Below, piece by piece: positions 1 through 9,155 of a stretch of DNA of 64,000 nucleotides. This stretch comes from Pelobacter seleniigenes DSM 18267 (GTDB lineage Bacteria; Desulfobacterota; Desulfuromonadia; Desulfuromonadales; Geopsychrobacteraceae). Made by a program: the position numbers and the translations under genes. The DNA is taken from positions 62,001 to 126,000 of the forward strand of contig NZ_JOMG01000001.1 of assembly GCF_000711225.1 (NCBI RefSeq), written 5' to 3'. The notes beneath the pieces were generated by a model. It was not told the origin of the DNA, did no database searches, and worked only from the letters and a program-made list of their open reading frames with translations. How positions within the stretch are numbered: position 1 is the stretch's first letter; the number at the start of each line of letters is the position of its first letter.

Positions 1-1129
1 AATAGCTTTTTTTGTCTGCGGCCAGTTCGTCGATAGTCAGTTTTTTGCTGTCCATCTGCCGCCACACCCAAACAATATATGCCAGCACAAAGGGGACGGT
101 CAGAGCGACATAGGACATCATCGTCAAGGTGTAATGACTGCTTGACGCATTGTAAATGGTCAGGCTGCTGGCGATATCAGCCTTGGACGGATAGAAAGAG
201 GTGTTGTTGTATCCGGCGACAAAAAAGATCGCCAGACAGGTTAACACTGTACCTAAACCAGCTGGCCAGATGCCTCTGACAGAGGCGGTAAAACGATTGA
301 CGACAACCCCGAGCACAACCAGGACCAGTCCGGCCAGCAGCAAAATCAGGTTTAAAGGCATCTGCAGCAGGTTGCCGAGGTATTTATTGGCCTCAAGGGA
401 GACAGTGCCATCCACCGGGTTGACGGCATAGCCATCCATCAGCAGCAGACTGACCAGAACGTAAAGCAAAAACGGCAGGGCGCAGAGCAGGTTATTAAAA
501 GATGACTTTTTCAGGCGCGCCACCAGCCCGTCATGATCCAAGCTGTTGGCAAGATAAAGCGCCCCCAGGGTACGGGCCAGGAAAACCAGGAAGACACCGA
601 AGCTTAAGTTAAACAGGCTGAAGGCCGCTTCCAGTCCCCGCAGAGGATGGGTCCATTTCACCAGATTGAATTCGTTCAGGGTGAAATTGGAGCCGGTGAA
701 AAAAGTCCCGACCGCGGCACCGATCAACAGCACACCGACTGATCCGTTAATGAACATAAAAACTTCATAGGTCTTTTGGCCAAGAAAGTTGCCGGGCTTA
801 CGGCGGTATTCATAGCTGACCGCCTGAACGATAAAAGTAAAAAGAATCAGGATCCAGACCCAGTACGCACCGCCAAAACTGGTGGCATAAAAAAGTGGGA
901 AGGAGGCATAAAAAGCGCCACCGAACAGGACCAGGGTCGTGAAGGTCAATTCCCATTTCCGGCCAAGGGAGTTCACCATCAGGGTTTTCTCGTCTTCGCT
1001 GCCGGGAATCGTCAGCAGCAGGGTCTGTCCGCCCTGAACAAAGGTTAGAAAAACGAACAACGAACCGACTACCGATACAATAAGCCACCAGAATTGTTGT
1101 AAGGTTGACCAGTCTAAGCTGCCGAACAT
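1..1129 (-). CDS. cydB: Cytochrome bd quinol oxidase subunit II, 3' end cut by window edge
   Basis: Reading the minus strand from the ATG at 1129 gives an open frame that reaches base 1 without a stop, about 376 codons. It opens MFGSLDWSTLQQFWWLIVSV and continues as a very hydrophobic multi-helix protein with the PGSEDEKTLMVNSLGRKWE segment after the first helix, typical of CydB. It starts two bases after the cydA stop (1132), so the two subunits are translationally coupled. An AGGAGAAT-like ribosome site lies inside the end of cydA. CydB pairs with CydA in the inner membrane to form the high-affinity, proton-non-pumping quinol:O2 oxidoreductase, which in anaerobes scavenges oxygen. The family is about 340-380 residues long, so few residues are missing. 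Confidence is high from sequence pattern and partner gene. Confidence 0.93.
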   Translation of the reverse strand, partial: MFGSLDWSTLQQFWWLIVSVVGSLFVFLTFVQGGQTLLLTIPGSEDEKTLMVNSLGRKWELTFTTLVLFGGAFYASFPLFYATSFGGAYWVWILILFTFIVQAVSYEYRRKPGNFLGQKTYEVFMFINGSVGVLLIGAAVGTFFTGSNFTLNEFNLVKWTHPLRGLEAAFSLFNLSFGVFLVFLARTLGALYLANSLDHDGLVARLKKSSFNNLLCALPFLLYVLVSLLLMDGYAVNPVDGTVSLEANKYLGNLLQMPLNLILLLAGLVLVVLGVVVNRFTASVRGIWPAGLGTVLTCLAIFFVAGYNNTSFYPSKADIASSLTIYNASSSHYTLTMMSYVALTVPFVLAYIVWVWRQMDSKKLTIDELAADKKSY

Positions 1130-1131
1130 AG

Positions 1132-2667
1132 TTATTCTCCTTCCGGTCCGATGGAAATCTGTTTGGTCATGATCTTGAGCTCAGCGATCAACAGAGCCGT
1201 AAACAGAATCAGGAACATGAAAAAGCTGGTCATTACGGTACCCGTATCAAGATTTGAACGGGCGATCGTCACCGGCAACATATCTTGAATAGCCCAAGGC
1301 TGGCGGCCGACCTCGGATACGATCCATCCCGCCTGAGAGGCGATCCAGGCCAAAAACAGCGAGATAAAGCCAAGCTTGAGCACAAAGGTTTTGTTTTCCA
1401 GCTGACGCTTCTCCAACAGATAGATGTAGACCAGAAACAGCAGAATAAAGAAGGTCCCCAGGCCAACCATGATCCGGAAAGCATAAAAAGTCAAAGCCAC
1501 CGGCGGGACCGCTTCATCGGCGGAGTTCAGATACCCATAACCGAGAAAATCCCGGTTGGCATCAAACAACGATAACGCCTGACCGGCCTGGACCTGGTCA
1601 TCGGCAGCCTTGGCCTTTTTGTAATCGGCCAGGCCCGCCACTGCAAGCTTGCCGCGTTTGATTTTTTCTTCGATGCTGGTTATGCCATGCTCTGCATTAC
1701 CAAATACCAGATCGTTAATACCGGGGACAAATCCCTCAAAGCTGCGATGGGCCAGCAGGGTCAGCATGCCGGGGATTTCAATTTTAAAGGAGAAGGCATC
1801 CTGGTCGTCACCCGGCTCTTTATCTGAATTGACTATCCCGATGGCCGTCAGCCCGGTTGGCTCATGACCATCGTACAAGGCTTCCATTGCAGCCAATTTC
1901 ATCGGCTGGGTGCGCACCGTCAAAAAGGCATGCTCGTCTCCGGTGAAAGCAACAAAGATGGAACTCAGCAGACCAAACACACAAGCCACGGCGATGGACC
2001 GTTTAGCAAATTGAATGTGACGCTTTTTCAACAGGTACCAGCTGGAAATCCCGACCACGAACAGCGATGACAACAGAAAGCCGGAGCTTGTGGCATGCAC
2101 AAAATGGCTGATCGCGATCGGGGAAGAAATCACCGCCCACAGATCCTGCATTTCAAACCGTGCCATATCAGGGTTGAATTTCATCCCGATGGGGTATTGC
2201 ATCCAACCATTGGCAACCAGAATCCACAATGCCGACAGGTTGGAACCTGCTGCGACCATCCAGGTTGAAAAAAGATGGAACTTTTTGGAAACGCGATTCC
2301 AACCGAAAAACATGACCGCGAAGAAGGTTGCTTCAAGAAAGAAGGCCAGAATCCCCTCAATGGCCAGCGGTGCCCCGAAAATGTCACCCACCATCCAGGA
2401 ATAATTGGACCAATTGGTCCCGAACTCAAACTCAAGAATGATCCCGGTCGCCACACCAATGGCAAAATTGATCCCGAACAGGGTCATCCAGAATCTGGTC
2501 AGTTTTTTCCACTGCTCATTGCCGGTGCGCACATAAATTGTTTCAAAAAAGGCGCACAGAAACGACAGTCCGAGAGTCAGCGGGACAAAGACCCAGTGGT
2601 ACATTGCCGTGAGAGCGAACGTGGCTCGAGCCCAGTTCACCATGCTTAAATCGATCTGTTCAATCAC
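1132..2667 (-). CDS. cydA: Cytochrome bd quinol oxidase subunit I
   Basis: A 511-residue membrane protein that carries the hemes and quinol site of cytochrome bd. Visible family marks are the N-terminal heme ligand His24 (MYHW), the second His in HFVHATSSGF (about residue 191), the Q-loop quinol-site Lys/Glu pair in QPMKLAAMEAL, the heme-ligand Met in FRIMVGLG and the GRQPW motif near the C-terminus. Length matches E. coli CydA (522). The start is GTG at 2667, chosen because a perfect AGGAGG lies six bases upstream and the protein begins where the family begins. The order on the minus strand is DUF4492 gene, cydA, cydB, probably one transcript from the promoter near 3031-3059. Confidence 0.96.
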   Translation of the reverse strand: MIEQIDLSMVNWARATFALTAMYHWVFVPLTLGLSFLCAFFETIYVRTGNEQWKKLTRFWMTLFGINFAIGVATGIILEFEFGTNWSNYSWMVGDIFGAPLAIEGILAFFLEATFFAVMFFGWNRVSKKFHLFSTWMVAAGSNLSALWILVANGWMQYPIGMKFNPDMARFEMQDLWAVISSPIAISHFVHATSSGFLLSSLFVVGISSWYLLKKRHIQFAKRSIAVACVFGLLSSIFVAFTGDEHAFLTVRTQPMKLAAMEALYDGHEPTGLTAIGIVNSDKEPGDDQDAFSFKIEIPGMLTLLAHRSFEGFVPGINDLVFGNAEHGITSIEEKIKRGKLAVAGLADYKKAKAADDQVQAGQALSLFDANRDFLGYGYLNSADEAVPPVALTFYAFRIMVGLGTFFILLFLVYIYLLEKRQLENKTFVLKLGFISLFLAWIASQAGWIVSEVGRQPWAIQDMLPVTIARSNLDTGTVMTSFFMFLILFTALLIAELKIMTKQISIGPEGE

Positions 2668-2754
2668 GATTTTCCTCCTATCCTCAAATGGTCAGGGTTA
2701 TTCACTCAAACCTGCATGGCAACAAGCGTGGCAGTCATGATCGAGAATAAATCA

Positions 2755-2976
2755 TTAGAACTTATCGTGTGCAGGCTGAGTCAGATTCTGAAGTACATGA
2801 TCTGCCCGTTCAGCATCGGTTTTGAAATTCGTTGCGAGAAAATCCGGGAAAAAAAACACCTTCAGAATTGCAAACATAATGAACAGCTTCAGGAGAATTA
2901 TTTTCCACAGCGTTCGGCCGACTCGCATGGAACGAAATCCGTCAACATAAAGGTGATAAATACTCTTGAGTGTCAT
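2755..2976 (-). CDS. DUF4492 family small membrane protein linked to cytochrome bd
   Basis: A 73-residue protein when started at the ATG at 2976, which has AGAGGTG seven bases upstream; an in-frame extension to 3021 lacks a ribosome site. It has the DUF4492 pattern: an N-terminal YHLYVDGFRSMRVGRTLW stretch, one membrane helix (IILLKLFIMFAILKVFFFP) and a short polar tail ending around DHVLQNLT. The family is of unknown function but repeatedly sits beside cydAB in Bacteroidetes and Delta/Epsilonproteobacteria, as here, 87 bases upstream of cydA on the same strand. I infer an accessory or assembly role for the oxidase, comparable in size and placement, though not in sequence, to CydX. No catalytic residues are visible. 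Confidence 0.8.
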   Translation of the reverse strand: MTLKSIYHLYVDGFRSMRVGRTLWKIILLKLFIMFAILKVFFFPDFLATNFKTDAERADHVLQNLTQPAHDKF

Positions 2977-3030
2977 TTTAGCACCTCTTTTGGATTTTTC
3001 TGAAGCCAGTATTTGTAACAAATTTGGTTA

Positions 3031-3059
3031 TATTTACACTTTATTAAAAAAATAGTCAA
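3031..3059 (-). promoter_or_regulatory. Sigma70-type promoter for the DUF4492-cydAB operon
   Basis: On the minus strand TTGACT (3059-3054), a 17-base spacer and TAAATA (3036-3031) form a good sigma70 promoter about 55 bases before the DUF4492 start. The 2977-3283 gap around it is otherwise AT-rich and also holds the promoter region of the divergent ygiQ gene on the plus strand (for example TTGACT at about 3115), which I cannot assign precisely. Confidence 0.55.
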
Positions 3060-3283
3060 GGGTAATTCTAACAGACTCAGTCATATTTTTTACCACGCTA
3101 ACCTCAAGAATTTGTTGACTATTCCTGCCGGAAATAAAAAACTTTTGTTGACCAAAACAGTGAAAATTCCAGACACCCCCTGCCCCATATCTGTTAGAGC
3201 CCCGCTTATTCAATTTATCTTGTACCATTCAATGCGATATATTAAGACCACGTCTTATTTGCAACCATCAAACCCGAGGATGA

Positions 3284-5140
3284 ATGAAAGACTCAGCAAT
3301 CAATAATGGATTTCTCCCGATCAGCGCGCGAGATATGCAGCAGCGCCGTTGGCCGGAACTCGATATTTTGTTCATCTCCGGGGATGCCTACGTTGATCAC
3401 CCCTCCTTCGGCACCGCATTACTGGCCAGAGTGCTGGAAGATAAAGGCTTCCGGGTCGGAATTTTGGCCCAGCCGGATTGGAAAGATCTGGCCAGCTTTC
3501 AGGTCATGGGACGCCCCCGGCTATTCGCCGCCATCACCGCCGGAGCCATGGATTCGATGGTCAATCACTTTACCGCGGCCAAAAAGATCCGCTCCAATGA
3601 CGCCTACACCCCCGGCGGACGAGCTGGCCAGAGACCGAATCGAGCCGTCATTGCTTACACTGCCGCGGTTAAGGGCGCGTTCAAGGGATTGCCGGTCATT
3701 ATCGGTGGACTAGAAGCCAGCCTGCGCCGCTTCGCCCATTACGATTATTGGGATGACAAAGTCCGCCGCTCGGTCCTGGTTGACAGTAAAGCCGATTTGC
3801 TCGTCTATGGCATGGCCGAGTCGGCTCTGGTAGAAATCGCGGAACGGGTCAACCAAGGGGAATCAATAGCCGAATTAAGGGATATCCGCGGCACGGCTTT
3901 TTTAAGTGACAAAGCTCCGCAGGATGCGATTACCCTCCCTTCCTATGAAACCGTGGCTAACGATCCGGATGCCTACGGTGCAGCTTTTAAAACTATCATG
4001 CAGCAGAGTAATCCCTTTTCGGGCCAGCCGCTGGCACAGCAGCATGAGCAGCGCTTTGTGGTTGTCAACACTCCGGCAGCCCCGCTGTCCACAGCCGCGC
4101 TGGACCGGATCTACGCGCTGCCCTTCAAGCGCTGCCCTCACCCGCAGTATCGGGACAGAATCCCCGCCTACGAACAGATTCGCCACTCCATCACCAGTCA
4201 TCGCGGCTGCTTCGGCGGCTGCGCGTTCTGTGCCATTACCCATCATCAGGGAAAATACATTCAATCCCGCTCCAGAGAATCCATTTTGGAAGAAATCACT
4301 ATCCTGAGCGACCAACCCGATTTTTACGGGACGATCAGCGATATCGGCGGTCCCACCGCCAACATGTACGGACTAAACTGCGGCAATCCCGCGGCGCAGG
4401 AAAAATGTCAGCGCCTCAGCTGCCTGTATCCCGAAATCTGCAAAAACCTCAATACCGATGCCAGTCAGGCCGTCGCTCTGTTACGTCAGGTCAGGCAGAA
4501 CAAGAAAGTCAAAAATGTCTTCATTGCTTCCGGAATCCGCTATGATCTGCTCAGTGTTCAGGAGCGATATTTTGATGATTTAATGCGCTACCATGTCGGC
4601 GGGCTGCTCAAGGTTGCGCCGGAATCCATGGTGAATAAGGTGACCGAAGTCATGCGCAAACCGGGAGCGCAGGTCTTTACCGAGTTTCTTGACCGGTTTC
4701 GCCAACGCAGCCATGACCTCGGACTGCGGCAAGCGATCGTTCCCTACCTGATCAGCGGTCACCCGGGCTGCACCCTGGAGGATATGCTCGAGGTCGCTCT
4801 GTATCTCAAACGCCATCAGCTCAAAGTCGAACAGGTCCAGGACTTCACTCCGACGCCCGGCAGTTTGTCGACGTGCATTTATCACACCGGGAAAGACCCG
4901 TTCAGTGGCCAAACGATTCATGTCCCCCGCGGGGCCAAAGAGAAACGGCTGCAGAAAGCGCTGCTCCTTTTCCATAAGCCCGAATCCCGCAAGGATGTTC
5001 TTGAAGCCCTGCGCATATGTCGCCGACAGGATCTGGCCAAGGAACTGCTGGGCACAACAGCACGGCCAACCAATAAAAACCTTTCCCAGCCGAAGCCGCC
5101 GCTCTCTGCGCCTCGCAGGAGAGAGCGAAAAAAGCGTTGA
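3284..5140 (+). CDS. ygiQ: YgiQ family radical SAM protein
   Basis: A 618-residue protein of the YgiQ family (UPF0313). It has an N-terminal B12-binding-like region beginning FLPISARDMQQRRWPELD and containing SGDAYVDHPSFG, followed by a radical SAM core with the CxxxCxxC cluster motif in RGCFGGCAFCAITHHQGK (about residues 306-323). The C-terminal part contains ISDIGGPTANMYGLNC, VAPES and the QDFTPTPGS segment, all characteristic of the family. Function is not established; it is a predicted [4Fe-4S]/SAM enzyme. The ATG at 3284 is a few bases after a GAGGA. An overlapping ATG at 3280 in another frame gives only eight codons. It is shorter than E. coli YgiQ but typical of many anaerobes. A terminator-like hairpin overlaps its stop. 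Confidence 0.93.
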   Translation: MKDSAINNGFLPISARDMQQRRWPELDILFISGDAYVDHPSFGTALLARVLEDKGFRVGILAQPDWKDLASFQVMGRPRLFAAITAGAMDSMVNHFTAAKKIRSNDAYTPGGRAGQRPNRAVIAYTAAVKGAFKGLPVIIGGLEASLRRFAHYDYWDDKVRRSVLVDSKADLLVYGMAESALVEIAERVNQGESIAELRDIRGTAFLSDKAPQDAITLPSYETVANDPDAYGAAFKTIMQQSNPFSGQPLAQQHEQRFVVVNTPAAPLSTAALDRIYALPFKRCPHPQYRDRIPAYEQIRHSITSHRGCFGGCAFCAITHHQGKYIQSRSRESILEEITILSDQPDFYGTISDIGGPTANMYGLNCGNPAAQEKCQRLSCLYPEICKNLNTDASQAVALLRQVRQNKKVKNVFIASGIRYDLLSVQERYFDDLMRYHVGGLLKVAPESMVNKVTEVMRKPGAQVFTEFLDRFRQRSHDLGLRQAIVPYLISGHPGCTLEDMLEVALYLKRHQLKVEQVQDFTPTPGSLSTCIYHTGKDPFSGQTIHVPRGAKEKRLQKALLLFHKPESRKDVLEALRICRRQDLAKELLGTTARPTNKNLSQPKPPLSAPRRRERKKR

Positions 5141-5166
5141 TTTCCTTTGCTCAATCCGCTTTTTTT
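5128..5166 (+). terminator. Terminator overlapping the ygiQ stop codon
   Basis: AAAAAAGCG (5128-5136) pairs exactly with CGCTTTTTT (5157-5165) across a 20-base loop and ends in a run of seven T. The upstream arm lies inside the last codons of ygiQ. The 250 bases between this and the next gene (5167-5422) show no further coding signal that I can support. Confidence 0.5.
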
Positions 5167-5422
5167 CGGTAAATTCATGAGCTTGCAGTGAGGACCTGAC
5201 AACCGGGCTGATTCGAAAAAATCTCCGTCCATTGGTGGTTGGCAAGCAGTGTCGACAGAGGATTTAATCTGTGCTTTGCCAAGAAGCCGCAGCGTGGCTC
5301 CAAAAGAATCAGAATTGAATGGTTTCAAACACCCGGACAGGGCAAGCAGATATGAATTTTCCCGAACGATAACTTAAAACAGCCTCCGCGGGTTATCTGA
5401 TTCTCCTGACTCGACCTAATTC

Positions 5423-6397
5423 ATGCAAAAAATACTCTTTTCTCTGGTTTTAATTATTTCCGGGCTGATTTGCGGTTATTTGCTGCAGCAGCTGATTCGT
5501 TTCAAATACCAACAGGCTGAGCGGGTTCTGCCACGGCTGCGCAAGGTGATTCAATATATCAGCATGCTCGGAATCATGCCGATTTCCTTTGTGGGTGTGC
5601 TTTGGATTATCTCCTTCGACAACCTGCGGATTATTCTGCTGCCATTTGTCGCCGTTGTACTCCTTTTGACGGGCGGCGGCCTAGGCCTGTTGGGAGCCAA
5701 GCTGTTGAACCGCACCGGCGCGCAGAAAAGTGTCATGTTCAGTTGCGGTTTTTTCTCAAACCTCGGTTCCATTGGTGGATTGATCAGCTATGTTTTTCTG
5801 GGCGAACAGGGGTTTGCCATGCTTGCCCTCTATCGTATTTTTGAAGAAATTCTCTATTACAGTGTCGGCTTTCCCCTGACCAAATATTTCAAAACCGACG
5901 ATGAGAACCTGAATATCCTGCGCCGCGTCATGGATCTTGGCCGGGACCCGTTTTTTATTGTCGCCACCAGCGGCTTTCTGTTGGGCCTGGCTCTAAATTT
6001 TTCCGGGGTTCAACGGCCACCACAGTACGAAACCCTCAACAGCTTTTTCGTCCCCATTGGCACATTCATGATTCTAATGTCGGTCGGCCTGGGCATGCGC
6101 TTTTCCAGTATCAGTCATAATCTCCCCGAGGGTTTGACCATTGCCACCATCAAACACCTTATCCTGCCGGTCATCGGAGCGACTACCGCGTGGTTGTTAG
6201 GATTTCATCACATCGATAACGGCCTGCCCTTTAAAATCGTGCTGCTCTGTACCTCCATGCCCATCGCTTTCAACGCTCTGGTCGTCTCTTCCATTTACGA
6301 TCTGGATCTTGATCTGGCAAACACCTGCTGGTTGATTTCGACCTCGTGCCTGGTCGCCGTTGTCCCCCTGCTCTATTTTCTGTTCGAACTGATTTAA
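5423..6397 (+). CDS. AEC (auxin efflux carrier)-type permease
   Basis: A 324-residue integral membrane protein with about ten predicted helices in two similar halves, the layout of the AEC/PF03547 transporter family. Family-like features are the polar-interrupted helix CGFFSNLGSIGGLISYVFLGEQG (about residues 111-133), where the conserved Asn and Gly residues sit, and the second-half counterpart around LLCTSMPIAFNALVVSSIYDLD (about residues 273-294). Substrates in this family are often organic acids such as malate or malonate, but nothing here fixes the substrate. It stands alone: the ygiQ terminator precedes it and 212 AT-rich bases separate it from the pilin operon. Confidence 0.75.
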   Translation: MQKILFSLVLIISGLICGYLLQQLIRFKYQQAERVLPRLRKVIQYISMLGIMPISFVGVLWIISFDNLRIILLPFVAVVLLLTGGGLGLLGAKLLNRTGAQKSVMFSCGFFSNLGSIGGLISYVFLGEQGFAMLALYRIFEEILYYSVGFPLTKYFKTDDENLNILRRVMDLGRDPFFIVATSGFLLGLALNFSGVQRPPQYETLNSFFVPIGTFMILMSVGLGMRFSSISHNLPEGLTIATIKHLILPVIGATTAWLLGFHHIDNGLPFKIVLLCTSMPIAFNALVVSSIYDLDLDLANTCWLISTSCLVAVVPLLYFLFELI

Positions 6398-6609
6398 GCA
6401 AAAACAATCCGCCAGCTGCTACAGTTTTTTAAAATTTATTATTTTACTAATATTTAAGAATTTAAAGCTTTCCCTTTCAATTCCTTTATATTTCAACAAA
6501 AATCACAACCCATTGAAAACAGTTTTCCAGTATCTGTTTCTAATCCAGCCTGTTATTAAAATTATTATCAAATAAATTTCCCTAAACAAATGAAAAGCTG
6601 AAACAACGC

Positions 6610-7119
6610 ATGAATATCACGTCCGACCTTCAACATACCAGCTACGGTGGATTTACCCTGCTGGAACTTATCATCGCTATGACGGTCATGGGTATCCTCA
6701 TGCTGACCGCTACGCCTCCCTTACGCTCTTACATCCGAACCAATCATGTTACCGCCGCTGCCAACGATTTGGTCGGCGCACTTAATTACGCCCGCAGTGA
6801 AGCTGTTTCCAGGCAGATCAACGTTACTGTTTGTCAAAGCTTTGATCTCGAAGGCTGTGACTCCAGCGGCTGGGAGCAAGGCTGGATTATTTTTACCGAT
6901 GAAAATGGGGACGCTAATGTCGATGGTACAGACAGTATTCTGAGGGCTCACAACACCTTTACCACGGACATCTCAATTAGCAGCGCTGCAGACGCTATCA
7001 TCTACCAGCCAACCGGCTTCCTGGCCAGCCCAAGCGGCGGCGATGCCATCAGCATAACAGCAAACAATAAAGAGATTAACGTGATTGTCAACAGTAGTGG
7101 CAGCATGAGAACCGAGTGA
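6610..7119 (+). CDS. fimT: Type IV minor pilin, FimT/GspH family
   Basis: A 169-residue prepilin. A 13-residue leader ends in Gly, followed by the class III signal FTLLELIIAMTVMGIL, cleaved and methylated by PilD. The globular part has the FimT/GspH hallmarks ALNYARSEAVSRQ and a GWIIFTDENGDANVDGTD strand-loop. As the first gene of the fimT-pilV-pilW-pilX-pilY1-pilE cluster it should belong to the tip/priming complex of the pilus. No strong Shine-Dalgarno precedes the ATG. The 212-base upstream region is AT-rich and presumably holds the operon promoter, but I could not identify a clear sigma54 or sigma70 site. Confidence 0.88.
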   Translation: MNITSDLQHTSYGGFTLLELIIAMTVMGILMLTATPPLRSYIRTNHVTAAANDLVGALNYARSEAVSRQINVTVCQSFDLEGCDSSGWEQGWIIFTDENGDANVDGTDSILRAHNTFTTDISISSAADAIIYQPTGFLASPSGGDAISITANNKEINVIVNSSGSMRTE

Positions 7120-7123
7120 TCAG

Positions 7124-7549
7124 ATGAATCAATTCGCTAAAGAACATAACCAGGGGTTTACCCTTATTGAACTGCTCATCGCCCTGCTCGTTCTTTCCAT
7201 CGGCTTGCTGGCCGTTGCCGGACTGCAGATAAACGGTCTGCGCGGCGGACACAACGCTCTTTCCCGCTCCATAGCAACCCAGCTTTGCCAGGATGCGCTG
7301 GACCGCATGAGGGCCAACCGTGATGCTGCACTTCATAGCGATTATGACATCGCCTATAGAGTAACCCCCACATCTTCCCATTATAGTGGCATAACCCTGA
7401 CCGATCTTGAGGAATGGAAAAACGCTTTGGCCAACAACCTGCCCGGGGGCGACGGTACCATCGAAATGAGCAGCTCGGTGGCAGCAGTGACCGTGCAATG
7501 GCAAGACAGTTACGGTGAAGACAGCGTCAGTGTGGAGTCCCGACTATGA
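7124..7549 (+). CDS. pilV: Type IV pilus minor pilin PilV
   Basis: A 141-residue prepilin with the signal G|FTLIELLIALLVLSIGLLAVAGLQ after a short charged leader, then the PilV-type LSRSIATQLCQDALDRMRANR segment. PilV belongs to the minor-pilin complex that primes assembly of the type IV pilus in the envelope. It follows fimT by four bases and its last four bases overlap the pilW start (ATGA), indicating translational coupling. The size fits the family. Confidence 0.87.
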   Translation: MNQFAKEHNQGFTLIELLIALLVLSIGLLAVAGLQINGLRGGHNALSRSIATQLCQDALDRMRANRDAALHSDYDIAYRVTPTSSHYSGITLTDLEEWKNALANNLPGGDGTIEMSSSVAAVTVQWQDSYGEDSVSVESRL

Positions 7550-8586
7550 ACCGGCGGAGGTTTACCCAGAACAACTCCGGTTTTACCCTCGTCGAGTTAC
7601 TGGTGGTCATGGCTATCAGCCTGGTCCTGTTAGGCGGCCTGTACCAGGTTTACTCCGGTAGTCTGGCTTCATATTCGACCAATAACGGGTTAAGCAGGAT
7701 TCAGGAAAACGGTCGTTTTGCATTCTATCAATTGCGCCGGTCCCTGTCCGGAGCGGGATACCTGGGCTGCCTTCAGGACGAATCGGCGCTCACCTCAACT
7801 TTGGGCAGTTCCTCATTTAACTATGACTATAGCCAGGCAATTTACGGCCTTGAGGCGTTAAATAATGGCACCTGGCAGGACAATTCCGGCACGGTCGACC
7901 CCACCGTCAGCGGCTCTGCAAACCTGGCCCTGAATTCACCGGCAAAGAAGAGTGACATTCTGGTCGTCCGCGAAATTGATCCCGAAATCCAAATAGCGAT
8001 CACTGCGGATATCGACAAAACGGCTACCGAAATCCAGCTTTCTTCAGGGCTGCAAAATACGTTGGCTGCGATTGATGACGAGGTACTGTTACTGACCGGC
8101 TGCGAGGGAGCGACCCTATTTGAATGGAACAGTTACAGCAACAGTACTGGAATCATGACCCTTGCCGCAGCCCTGGGAAATTCCTATACGGAGGACGCCC
8201 TGATTTTTGCTCCGCAAACCGTTGTTTACTATGTCTCCGAAAACACCGCTGGACAGCCCACTCTTTTCCGCAGAACCAACTCAGAAACAGCTCTTGAACT
8301 GGTCGAAAATGTCGAAACCATGCAGATCCGTTATGGGCTTGACAATGACTCGGACAATTATGCCGACAGTTATGTCACCGCCGCCGGGGTTTCCGACTGG
8401 GATGATGTGGTCAGTGTCCGTATCGGACTGCTGTTGCGCAGCAATACGGAAATCCAGCACGGCGAAATAGACAGCAAAGAATATGACGTCGACGGTGACG
8501 GCAGCACCGACTTTGATCCGGTCGATGATCGGCGCCTGCGCATTATCATGTCAACCACGGTGGGTCTGCGCAACAAACTGCATTAA
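7546..8586 (+). CDS. pilW: Type IV pilus assembly protein PilW
   Basis: A 346-residue minor pilin. The signal G|FTLVELLVVMAISLVLLGGLYQVY is followed by the conserved RIQENGRFAFYQLRRSLSGAGYLGC segment (about residues 42-66), a PilW hallmark. The C-terminal third contains the DDVVSVRIGLLLRS strand typical of the family. It starts at an ATGA overlap with pilV and is followed after 27 bases by pilX. In other bacteria PilW cooperates with PilV, PilX, FimU/FimT and PilY1 at the pilus tip. Confidence 0.9.
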   Translation: MNRRRFTQNNSGFTLVELLVVMAISLVLLGGLYQVYSGSLASYSTNNGLSRIQENGRFAFYQLRRSLSGAGYLGCLQDESALTSTLGSSSFNYDYSQAIYGLEALNNGTWQDNSGTVDPTVSGSANLALNSPAKKSDILVVREIDPEIQIAITADIDKTATEIQLSSGLQNTLAAIDDEVLLLTGCEGATLFEWNSYSNSTGIMTLAAALGNSYTEDALIFAPQTVVYYVSENTAGQPTLFRRTNSETALELVENVETMQIRYGLDNDSDNYADSYVTAAGVSDWDDVVSVRIGLLLRSNTEIQHGEIDSKEYDVDGDGSTDFDPVDDRRLRIIMSTTVGLRNKLH

Positions 8587-8613
8587 TTCAATGGAAAAGG
8601 TTGAAAAAGATCA

Positions 8614-9144
8614 ATGAATCAACCAATGTCACTCTTAAAAACCGAAAATGGATCAATCCTGATCACCGGCATACTGATTCTGGTCATTCTCAGCATTCTT
8701 GGCCTGACCGCTATGCGCAGCACCCTGCTCCAGGCAAAGATGGCCAATAACCTTGAGCAACAGGATATCGCTTTTCAAGCCGCTGAAACAGGGCTGAGAA
8801 GGGCGGAAGCACAAATGTCCGCCTACTCGACCCTGCCCACATTCAGTGGCAGCAGCGGGCTCTATCAGCCGGCCAGTGCCGGTGGCACGCCACGCTGGGA
8901 AAGTGTGGACTGGTCTGCCTCAAGCGCCTGTATCGTTTACCAGAGTATCAACCTGAGCACCACACCACCGACACCTGAAATCAAATGTATTGCTGAGTAC
9001 CTGACCAGCATTGCCGACGATTCCAATCCGACCGTGGATTATAGCGAAGTCACGACCTACTACGACATGATTCGATTGACCTGCCGCGGAGTCAGCCCCA
9101 ACGGACGCGCCAAGGCCATGCTGCAGACGACCTACCTGCGTTAA
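8614..9144 (+). CDS. pilX: Type IV pilus assembly protein PilX
   Basis: A 176-residue protein with a PilX_N-type start: a short leader (KTENGSILITGILILVILSI) whose hydrophobic stretch lacks the usual Phe+1 pilin consensus, then MRSTLLQAKMANNLEQQDIAFQAAETGLRRAEA, the conserved helix of the family (about residues 31-63). The C-terminus ends in a short strand, MLQTTYLR, usual for PilX. It sits between pilW and pilY1 and should act with them in the minor-pilin complex. Confidence 0.88.
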   Translation: MNQPMSLLKTENGSILITGILILVILSILGLTAMRSTLLQAKMANNLEQQDIAFQAAETGLRRAEAQMSAYSTLPTFSGSSGLYQPASAGGTPRWESVDWSASSACIVYQSINLSTTPPTPEIKCIAEYLTSIADDSNPTVDYSEVTTYYDMIRLTCRGVSPNGRAKAMLQTTYLR

Positions 9145-9155
9145 GGACTACTCTC

